From: Ridgeia piscesae
Taxonomy: Eukaryota > Annelida > Polychaeta > Sabellida > Siboglinidae
Assembly (NCBI GenBank): GCA_025642075.2
Contig: JAODUO010001380.1
Coordinates: 31,001-95,000, forward strand
Length of the DNA stretch: 64,000 bases
Reading direction: 5' to 3'
The notes under the pieces were generated by a model. That model had not been told where the DNA came from. It saw nothing but the letters and a program-made list of their open reading frames with translations, and did no database searches. A program made the position numbers and the translations under genes. Every line of letters begins with the position of its first letter. Positions within the stretch are counted from its first letter, which is position 1. This document shows positions 23,849 through 34,901 of the stretch, one piece after another.

Positions 23849-26800
23849 TTTTTGTTGAACAATGTCATGCTATTTTTATATGGGTTCCATTTACCTTTAA
23901 ATATGTTATTGTTTTGACTTATTAACATAACCATGTTATGTGACTGGTTTGTTGACATGTATTGTTTTAGTTTAAAGGAATTGAACTTGTACAATGGTTT
24001 TCATTGGTTAACTCATATAGAACTAGTTGACAGTTTTGCATAATATTTTGCCAAATACCCTATTTCTTGATTTCATATTTAATTTCGAAGACAATAAAAT
24101 GATAAACAGATTAATCAGCTAAGTAAGATTCTAACTCAGCAATGAATTGTGTTTTAATGGAAAAGTATATTAGTGTGAACAATCAGAAAATGGTCAACCA
24201 GTAAAAATCATGGTACATTCCCTGTTATTTACTCAACTTGTGTGACATGACTTGTTTTTCTCTGCGGAGTGAAGGTTTCGATAAATTAAAACATGGTTTA
24301 AATATATTTTCAAAAAATTGAACTGCTGTGGAGTTATGTATTATTTTTTAGTAGTGTGTATTTAAATATTTTTATTTTACATATTCTCATGGAAACTAGC
24401 TGTACATTTTGTCACATTTTGACCTCTCCCGGTGTGTACCAACAATGTGCCATGTCACACAGTGATAAATACCGTTTGATTCACCAGCTGTTTTCTTGTT
24501 ACTGGGCAGCTATATATATCATGGTTTTGGTTTGTACTTGCCATGTACCAGTGCAGCTGTGTCTGCTTAATAAAAGGCAGTTATTTATGTTGACTTTCTG
24601 TGAAATCATAACCATTTGTTATGTTGCTGCCATGCTCCAATTCACAATTCAGCAAAGGTCGAGCTAAATGTTGAACTGTTGAATGAAGGAGTAATTGCTC
24701 ACTGAAGGTGTTTGTAAAACGGTACATTGAATAATTATGCAAACCAATATTGTAATGTCTGTTTTGTGGTGTTTGTGACATACTAAACATTCTGATGTGT
24801 TTAAAAAGGTTGTGTCTGTCTGCTTGGAAAGCCAGTAAACTTTGGGGATTGACCAGTTTATAAAAAAGCCCATACATTTGTGTGTATTTGTTAATATGGG
24901 AACTTATTACAGGTGTAAAATAGTACAAGATTGATGTTCAACATTCCCTTACTTTAAGCTTTGTTTTCCATCAAAATTGGCCACGTATGTCAGGATTAAT
25001 ATAGAAATAGGTTATCAGTGTTGGGATTAAAGGCAGCAGTCAGTATTGACATAATCCAGTAGATTGGTTTCTAGCTTCCTCTCCATCTTTCACCTGTCCC
25101 ACCAACTTGACTCTGTTTTCATTTTATTTATACAACCTTGTTTCGTTTTCACTTTGTATCACTTTGCAAGTGCATGTGGATTGCACTGAAGAACACTGCA
25201 ACCCAGATAAACTAATTTAAGTTGCACACTAATTATCACCATTCTGCCTTGTATATGTATGATGTCAGTTTAAAATATGTTGCTAAATCTTATTTAGTTT
25301 ACATATGTAATTGCAGTGTATCATGTAATCTTCACATGAAATCTTCTTACATCTGTATCTGTTTATTAATTTAAATTTTACTTGACATGGATGTAATAAA
25401 AACAATTGTAGCCAATCTTACCTATTAAACATGTTATGCGTATTTAAAATAGAAACATAATTTTGAGTGCAATTTTTAAATAATGCTTTTTGACTGACAG
25501 ACCCGAGGCGGAGCCGAGGCAATACTCCCCCCGACTCAAGAATGTCCAACCAATCGGATGATGAGTTTGAGACAGGAGATGCTGGGGGTCCCAGTGGTGG
25601 GGGTGGTCCTGGGGAAATGAGCGCCCCAGGAGGGGTCAGTGGCCCCAGAGGACTGGGCGCCCCAGCAGGGTTAGATGGTGGACAGATACCCCCAGGCAAG
25701 GTAAGGCAAATATGGTCCACTTTGGCTGTAGTGTGTCAGTTTAGAAAAAATATTTGGTTGGTTACATTTTTTTATTGAGATCAGTTGTTAACAATGGGTA
25801 TGCCTGCTTGGGTTCATTTAAAAACTTGATGTAAAATACAAGGACCAATCGTTTTCTTGTGTTAATTCGTCAGGTCTGCAGTTGGTCAGTATTTTTGGCA
25901 ACTGGTAAAACAGTGCTGTCAACACTCCACTTTTTTAATGCATTGCACATACATAGATGTCAGAATTGTGTATTATTACCTATATATATGTCCATGTTAT
26001 CAATGGGTGTTTTGTCTTTTTGAAATTGTAATGTGCAAAGACAAATATGACTGCCATGGTACTTTAATGTGCCTGTAGCCTATGACATAGCCGCAGAGTT
26101 ACTAACTATTATTTTGCTTATATATAATAATAAATTACATGGAACTCCCCTGCTAGCACATGGGCATGATTTTATAAATACAGCTGACCTGGTTAAAGAC
26201 TTCCAATGAGGTTTAACCTGTGATTTAGCAATTTGTGTATTTCTCAACTCTAGAAACATCCGAGTCAACCCACAAAGTTATATGCAAATGATGATGAAGA
26301 TGAAGATGCATCAGATTCCTCAGATGAAGATGATGAAGATGATGATGACGATGATGATAACGCCCAAACTGTTGAAGGGTAAGTGAGTGTCGAGGTGGAG
26401 TGCTGTTGTTGTCTACTGTTGGAGGGTAAGTGAGTGTCGAGGTGGAGTGCTGTTGTTGTCTACTGTTGGAGGGTAAGTGAGTGTCGAGGTGGAGTGCTGT
26501 TGTTTGCTGTTGGAGGGTGAGTGTTGAGGTGGAGTGCTGTTGGAGGGTGAGTGTTGAGGTGGAGTGCTGTTGGAGGGTGAGTGTTGAGGTGGAGTGCTTT
26601 TTTGTCTGCTGTTGGAGGATAAGTGAGTGTCGAGGTGGAGTGCTTTTGTTGTCTGCTGTTGGAGGATAAGTGAGTGTCGAGGTGGAGTCTGTTGGAGGGT
26701 GAGTGTCGAGGTGGAGTGTTGTTGTTGTCGGCTGTTGGAGGGTAAGTGAGTGTCGAGGTGGAGTGTTGTTGTTGTCTGCTGTTGGAGGGTAAGTGAGTGT

Positions 26801-29800
26801 CGAGGTGGAGTCTGTTGGAGGGTGAGTGTCGAGGTGGAGTGTTGTTGTTGTCGGCTGTTGGAGGGTAAGTGAGTGTCGAGGTGGAGTGTTGTTGTTATCT
26901 GCTGTTGGAGGATAAGTGAGTGTCGAGGTGGAGTCTGTTGGAGGGTGAGTGTCGAGGTGGAGTGTTGTTGTTGTCGGCTGTTGGAGGGTAAGTGAGTGTC
27001 GAGGTGGAGTGTTGTTGTTGTCTGCTGTTGGAGGGTAAGTGAGTGTCGAGGTGGAGTGCTGTTGTTGTCTGCTGTTGGAGGGTGAATGAGTGTTGAGGTG
27101 GAGTGCTGTTGTTGTCTGCTGTTGGAGGATAAGTGAGTGTCGAGGTGGAGTGCTGTTGTTATCTGCTGTTGGAGGATAAGTGAGTGTCGAGGTGGAGTGC
27201 TGTTGTTGTCTGCTGTTGGAGGGTGAATGAGTGTTGAGGTGGAGTGCTGTTGTTGTCTGCTGTTGGAGGATAAGTGAGTGTCGAGGTGGAGTGCTGTTGT
27301 TGTCGGCTGTTGGAGGGTGAATGAGTGTTGAGGTGGAGTGCTGTTGTTGTCTGCTGTTGGAGGGTGAATGAGTGTTGAGGTGGAGTGCTGTTGTTGTCTG
27401 CTGTTGGAGGATAAGTGAGTGTCGAGGTGGAGTGCTGTTGTTGTCGGCTGTTGGAGGATAAGTGAGTGTCAAGGTGGAGTGCTGTTGTTATCTGCTGTTG
27501 GAGGATAAGTGAGTGTCGAGGTGGAGTGCTGTTGTTATCTGCTGTTGGAGGGTAAGTGAGTGTCGAGGTGGAGTGCTGTTGTTATCTGCTGTTGGAGGGT
27601 AAGTGAATGTCAAGGTGGAGTGCTGTTGTTGTCTCCTGTTGGAGGGTAAGTGAGTGTTGAAGTGGAGTGCTGTTGTTGTCTGCTGTTGGAGGATAAGTGA
27701 GTGTTGAGGTGGAGTGCTGTTGGAGGGTGAGTGTCGAGGTGGAGTGCTGTTGTCTGCTGTTGGAGGGTAAGTGAGTGTCAAGGTGGAGTGCTGTTGTTGT
27801 CGGCTGTTGGAGGGTAAGTGAGTGTCGAGGTGGAGTGCTGTTGTTGTCGGCTGTTGGAGGGTAAGTGAGTGTCGAGGTGGAGTGCTGTTGTTGTCTGCTG
27901 TTGGAGGGTAAGTGAGTGTCGAGGTGGAGTGTTGTTGTTGTCTGCTGTTGGAGGATAAGTGAGTGTCGAGGTGGAGTGCTGTTGTTGTCTGCTGTTGGAG
28001 GGTAAGTGAGTGTCGAGGTGGAGTGCTGTTGTTGTCTGCTGTTGGAGGTAAGTGAGTGTCGAGGTGGAGTGCTGTTGTTGTCTGCTGTTGGAGGATAAGT
28101 GAGTGTCGAGGTGGAGTGCTGTTGTTGTCTGCTGTTGGAGGATAAGTGAGTGTCGAGGTGGAGTGCTGTTGTTGTCTGCTGTTGGAGGATAAGTGAGTGT
28201 CGAGGTGGAGTGCTGTTGTTGTCTGCTGTTGGAGGATAAGTGAGTGTCGAGGTGGAGTGCTGTTGTTGTCTGCTGTTGGAGGGTAAGTGAGTGTCGAGGT
28301 GGAGTGCTGTTGTTGTCGGCTGTTGGAGGGTAAGTGAGTGTCGAGGTGGAGTGCTGTTGTTGTCTGCTGTTGGAGGGTAAGTGAGTGTCAAGGTGGAGTG
28401 CTGTTGGAGGGTGAGTGTCGAGGTGGAGGGTGAGTGTCGAGGTGGAGTGCTGTTGTTGTCTGCTGTTGGAGGGTAAGTGGGTGTCAAGGTGGAGTGCTGT
28501 TGTTGTCGGCTGTTGAAGGGTAAGTGAGTGTCGAGGTGGAGTGCTGTTGTTGTCTGCTGTTGGAGGGTGAATGAGTGTTGAGGTGGAGTGCTGTTGTTGT
28601 CTGCTGTTGGAGGGTGAATGAGTGTTGAGGTGGAGTGCTGTTGTTGTCTGCTGTTGAAGGGTGAGTGAGTGTCGAGGTGGAGTGCTGTTGTTGTCTGCTG
28701 TTGGAGGGTAAGTGAGTGTTGAGGTGGAGTGCTGTTGTTGTCTGCTATTGATTGGAGGGTGAATGGGTGTTGAGGTGGAGTGCTGTTGTTGTCTGCTGTT
28801 GAAGGGTAAGTGAGTGTCGAGGTGGAGTGCTGTTGTTGTCTGCTGTTGGAGGGTGAATGAGTGTTGAGGTGGAGTGCTGTTGTTGTCTGCTGTTGGAGGG
28901 TAAGTGAGTGTCGAGGTGGAGTGCTGTTGTTGTCTGCTGTTGGAGGGTAAGTGAGTGTCGAGGTGGAGTGCTGTTGTTGTCTGCTGTTGGAGGGTAAGTG
29001 AGTGTCGAGGTGGAGTGCTGTTGTTGTCTGCTGTTGGAGGGTAAGTGAGTGTCGAGGTGGAGTGCTGTTGTTGTCTGCTGTTGGAGGGTGAATGGGTGTT
29101 GAGGTGGAGTGCTGTTGTTGTCTGCTGTTGGAGGGTGAATGTGTTGTTGTCGGTGGATGTGGGTGTGTGTTGTCTGCTGTTGAAGGGTAAGTGAGTGTCG
29201 AGGTGGAGTGCTGTTGTTGTCTGCTGTTGGAGGGTAAGTGAGTGTTGAGGTGGAGTGCTGTTGTTGTCTGCTGTTGGAGGGTAAGTGAGTGTCGAGGTGG
29301 AGTGCTGTTGTTGTCTGCTGTTGGAGGGTAGAGTGAGTGTCGAGGTGGAGTGCTGTTGTTGTCTGCTGTTGGAGGGTAAGTGAGTGTCGAGGTGGAGTGC
29401 TGTTGTTGTCTGCTGTTGGAGGGTAAGTGAGTGTCGAGGTGGAGTGCTGTTGTTGTCTGCTGTTGAAGGGTAAGTGAGTGTCGAGGTGGAGTGCTGTTGT
29501 TGTCTGCTGTTGAAGGGTAAGTGAGTGTCGAGGTGGAGTGCTGTTGTTGTCTGCTTTTGATTGGAGGGTGAATGGGTGTCGAGGTGGAGTGCTGTTGTTG
29601 TCTGCTGTTGAAGGGTAAGTGAGTGTCGAGGTGGAGTGCTGTTGTCTGCTGTTGGAGGGTAAGTGGGTGTCGAGGTGGAGTGCTGTTGTTGTCTGCTGTT
29701 GAGGGTAAGTGAGTGTCGAGGTGGAGTGCTGTTGTTGTCTGCTGTTGGAGGGTAAGTGAGTGTCGAGGTGGAGTGCTGTTGTTGTCTGCTGTTGGAGGGT

Positions 29801-32800
29801 AAGTGGGTGTCGAGGTGGAGTGCTGTTGTTGTCTGCTGTTGGAGGGTAAGTGAGTGTCGAGGTGGAGTGCTGTTGTTGTCTGCTGTTGAAGGGTAAGTGA
29901 GTGTCGAGGTGGAGTGCTGTTGTTGTCGCTGTTGGAAGGGTAAGTGAGTGTCGAGGTGGAGTGCTGTTGTTGTCTGCTGTTGGAGGGTAAGTGAGTGTCG
30001 AGGTGGAGTGCTGTTGTTGTCTGCTGTTGGAGGGTAAGTGAGTGTCGAGGTGGAGTGCTGTTGTTGTCTGCTGTTGAAGGGTAAGTGAGTGTCGAGGTGG
30101 AGTGCTGTTGTTGTCTGCTGTTGGAGGGTAATGAGTGTCGAGGTGGAGTGCTGTTGTTGTCTGCTGTTGGAGGGTAAGTGAGTGTGAGGTGGAGTGCTGT
30201 TGTTGTCTGCTGTTGGAGGGTAAGTGAGTGTCGAGGTGGAGTGCTGTTGTTGTCTGCTGTTGGAGGGTAAGTGGTGTCGAGGTGGAGTGCTGTTGTTGTC
30301 TGCTGTTGGAGGGTAAGTGAGTGTCGAGGTGGAGAGCTGTTGTTGTCTGCTGTTGGAGGGTAAGTGGTGTGAGGTGGAGTGCTGTTGTTGTCTGCTGTTG
30401 GAGGGTAAGTGAGTGTCGAGGTGGAGTGCTGTTGTTGTCTGCTGTTGAAGGGTAAGTGAGTGTTGAGGTGGAGTGCTGTTGTTGTCTGCTGTTGGAGGGT
30501 GAGAGGCATTTTTGGTGTTGGAGGGAGGAGTGTTGATCTGTTTCTGCTGTTGAAAGGGTAACGTGAGTGTCGAGGTGGAGTGCTGTTGTTGTCTGCTGTT
30601 GGAGGGTGAATGAGTGTTGAGGTGGAGTGCTGTTGTTGTCTGCTGTTGGAGGGTAAGTGAGTGTCGAGGTGGAGTGCTGTTGTTGTCTGCTGTTGGAGGG
30701 TAATGAGTGTGAGGTGGAGTGCTGTTGTTGTCTGCTGTTGGAGGGTAAATGGGTGTTGAGGTGGAGTGCTGTTGTTGTCTGCTGTTGAAGGGTAAGTGAG
30801 TGTCGAGGTGGAGTGCTGTTGTTGTCTGCTGTTGGAGGGTGAATGAGTGTTGAGGTGGAGTGCTGTTGTTGTCTGCTGTTGAAGGGTAAGTGAGTGTTGA
30901 GGTGGAGTGCTGTTGTTGTCTGCTGTTGAAGGGTAAGTGAGTGTCGAGGTGGAGTGCTGTTGTTGTCTGCTGTTGAAGGGTAAGTGAGTGTCGAGGTGGA
31001 GTGCTGTTGTTGTCTGCTGTTGGAGGGTGAGTGGGTGTCAAGGAGGAGGCACCTCTTCTTTTTAAATTGAAGAAAAAATTGCAATTTCTGCAGCTATTGT
31101 CTAGCCATGTTAGTGCCTGAATACAGACAACGTTACAGACAATGATATTGTAACTTATATTACCGGTAGTTGTTCATATTTGTGGATTTATTAAGTTCAC
31201 CTTACATTACCTTTTGAAAATTTTGTGAAATTGTTGATGAAAATGATTACCATCTCCCTACAGTAAACAGTTATGGCTTGTTTATCGGCACACTTTGGTT
31301 CCAAGGGTTTGGTCGATTAAAAAAATTGTAGATTAGCGAGACACCCTATTATACATGGTACCAAGATGATTCCCACACAGTAAGTGTGGATCACAAACAA
31401 CTGAATTTTTGAAAATTGATAAACGAAACATAATTAGCATTGTACTTCAGGCAAACATTTTATATGTAGAGGTGATTTTTATTTTCAGAGCCTATGATCC
31501 TGCGGAGTATGAGCACTTACCTGCAAGTACAGAGATCAAAGAACTCTTCCAGTACATTACCAGGTAAGTGTGTGTGTGTGTTGACCAGGTAAGTGCCTCT
31601 CTGTTGTTGAACAGAGCCCCTCATCTCCACAGTGAATACCTTTGTACTGTGTATGTGTCTTATTCTCAGCTGAAAAAGACTGCCAGGTTCATAATGAATT
31701 AACATTCCACATGAATATCGAGCTTCTGAGTGGCTGAATTGATAAATAATCAATCCTAGTATAATATCTATAGTTTTAGTTATAACACACAACTGATAAA
31801 TATAGTTCAGTTTTAGTTTTAAACATATTAACACTAATAGCACCTTCAAAATAAGCAAATACTCTGTTCCATTAATTTACTGTACTTTGTGAAAATTTGA
31901 ATTTTCAAATGTCTAGTCTACACTGCTTCTTTGCTAATATATTTCTGTCAATATTTTCATATACATTCAATATTTTAAACACTTCTATCTGATCTCCTCT
32001 CAATCTCTTGGTCTCTCGTGTTGTTAAACCACATTCTCTTAAATGGAGTTCCTAACTAATATCCCTCAGTTTTTGTATGATATTAGTTGCTCTCCTTTGT
32101 ACACTTTCTAGCATATCTATATCCTTCATGTGATATTGCCTCTATGCCTGTATACCATATTCTAAACGAGGCCTAACTATTGTTTTGTACAGCAGTATTA
32201 TTAGTTCTTTTCCTTGTACACTATATTTTGACTAATTAGTCCTTAAGTCCTTTTCTTTTACGGTAGTATTTAGTACAGTACCACCCATTGTATATTGTAC
32301 ATTTTTTTCCCATGTCCTGTGTGAAGGCACTTATATTTTCCCAAAAATAAACAATATTTGGCATATCTCAGACGGATCAACTTATTAAGATCTTTTGTTA
32401 ATGCTGTCTATCTGCATCACTTTTAATTCTTCTAAACAGTTTTGTGTCATCTGCAAACTTCAAAACTTTGCTTGTTATATCATCATACTAATAAGTATAT
32501 ATATAGTAAGAATAAAATAGGTCCAAATACTGATTCGTGTCAATACTCGATATGTTATGCTTTAATCATTTGCTAAATATAATTTTTCCACAGTAAATCG
32601 TTGATTAGAACATCAAAATCTCGGTCAAGGGAACCTAGGTTCAGATAATTTTGCTACTATGCCCAGTGCTTAGGCAGGTAGAGTAAGTATCTAAGCATAA
32701 TAAGTGCAGAACATATGGATGAATGCATTTGATGAAAGTCCACATGATCATATCACATAAAAGCTTATCTAAACAGTGTGTCTTAAGTAGTGTTATGAAC

Positions 32801-34850
32801 TGTGGCTGTGTCTTGGCTGTCCTCAGACTGTTCCTTCGTGTACATCTGCAGGAATAGTTTTCTAGTGGCATGTATGCAGTTGTTGCTGTATGTTTGAGTT
32901 AATCCCAGAATGACCAAATTATATGTCAAATGAACTGTTCTGCCAGGCAGTGGAATGTAAAGTACTTTGCGAGGTTCAGTAAACCTGTGTTCTGTGGCCC
33001 ACTTGACCATTTATTCAGATGTTCTGCTACTTCACGTTGCAGGTACACGCCGCAGACGATAGAGTTGGAGACAAAACTGAAGCCATTCATTCCAGACTTC
33101 ATTCCAGCTGTCGGTGACATTGACGCCTTCCTCAAGGTGACCCACCACTCAGCTTCCTCTCAATATTACCCACATTGCACTGCAGTCAAAACCTACTTCC
33201 TTCTTGTCAGACGGCTGCACTTTGTTTGGTCTGCACATCAACTTATACCACAAGTTATTTTATATTTTATGTATACTAGAACACATTACTATTACACAAA
33301 ATGTGTCAAGCTTACTCAGTATGTTATTCAGACTTTCTGAAACCTTCTCTGAACAGGATATTTCATTGTTGCGTAATGATTGCTGAATAGCATTACAATT
33401 ATAAATGTTTACTAACGTTTACAAACAAACAAGTAAATTAATACTAGAACATAATAAAACCATAACCTGCTGTTGAAACACACCAACAGAAAGAAGACAC
33501 CAAACTCATCCGTGTACAAAGCAACCATGGGAAAGATCCACAACTTTTTTATGTTCTTGTTCTATCAGTTTTCTTTTATTTTGTATTTGTGACTTATTTT
33601 AATGATCGAACCAGTAAAGTGCCATTAAGCAGTTTAGGCTGAAAAGGGCACTATATAAATGTTCATATTATTAACATAACATCAACTAACGTTATTGCTC
33701 GTTTTGTTCAGGTTTCAAGGCCAGACAACAAACCAGAAATGTTGGGACTGACCCTGCTTGACGAGCCGTGTGCCAAGCAGTCGGACCCCACTGTGCTTGA
33801 CCTTCAGCTGAGAGCACTCTCGAAGCAAACCAACCTCAAGCAAGTTGTACGTTACCCGACTGATCACATTATTCATTTGTAGCATTTCTGTTTGCGTTAA
33901 ACTTCCTATTTTAAAATAGTTGTCATATTTGTGAGAAGTTATGCTGTTGACTGCGATGTGCTAGCGTATTTGTAGAAATGTGTTATATAATTTACATGAA
34001 ATCGTCTGTGATTTAAAATGCAGAAGTACAAATACCGAAAACATTGTACTTAGGTACAATTGACCTATCCATCGTGTGACCTGGTTGACTCCATCAAAAA
34101 CCCGTCTTTTTATAATATATTTGGTTGAAATTCTAGTTTTAAAAAAATTTGATAAAAAAAATCAAAGGGAAGAATTTTAAAGCATCGAATGTATGTAGTA
34201 ATATGTGCTGTAGGATATGTGAAGTCCCAGCAGTAATCTAATTCACATAGTTAACCATTGTAGACAATGTTGACAAAGGTAAGGCTCGACGGAGGCCTTA
34301 CACAAAACTATGATTGTAATATAAGCAAACCGTGTCGCAGTGACATACTCGATACATCAATTATTTGACCCTAATCCTGGTTATATGATTACGTGTGACG
34401 GGAGAAGAAGAATTGTTAGACCCCACTGTCCTGTTGGTATCCACAGAGTGTGAGAAGTATTCCTGGAGCGGAACGCAACCCAAAGTCCATTGAGAACTGG
34501 ATAGAGAGCATCAGTGAACTGCACCGTACAAAGCCACCACCCAATGTCCACTACACAAAGTAGGTACACACTCGGCTGAGTTTGTGTAGGGAGTTCATTA
34601 ATTGTTGATATAAAAGAGAACAATTGTTGACTCATTTACCCATTAACGTAATTGTTAACAGTATGTTAGGAAATTATAATTAAGTGTATATGTACATAGA
34701 CTTTTATATATACAGAACACACACACACACACACACACACATACACACACACAGACACACACACACACAGACACACACACAGACACACACACAGACACAC
34801 ACACACACACACACACACACCACAGCACCACGCACGCACGCACGCACGCA

Positions 34851-34901
<51 letters not shown>

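Larger units (their letters stand above)
21226..25500. other. IFT46 intron 4, repeat-rich
   Basis: The 4.3-kb intron contains a hairpin MITE (21479-21672), a 30-bp minisatellite (21748-22277) and an AT-rich foldback (23472-23803). The rest is AT-rich without a supported gene. It ends in TTGACTGACAG before exon 5. Confidence 0.7.

Noticed and set aside
27778..31041. 1087-codon minus-strand open frame, and the 975- and 779-codon frames beside it
   Set aside because: They are translations of the 47-bp minisatellite inside IFT46 intron 6. All three minus frames are open because the unit has no stop on that strand, with no start context or non-repetitive domain.
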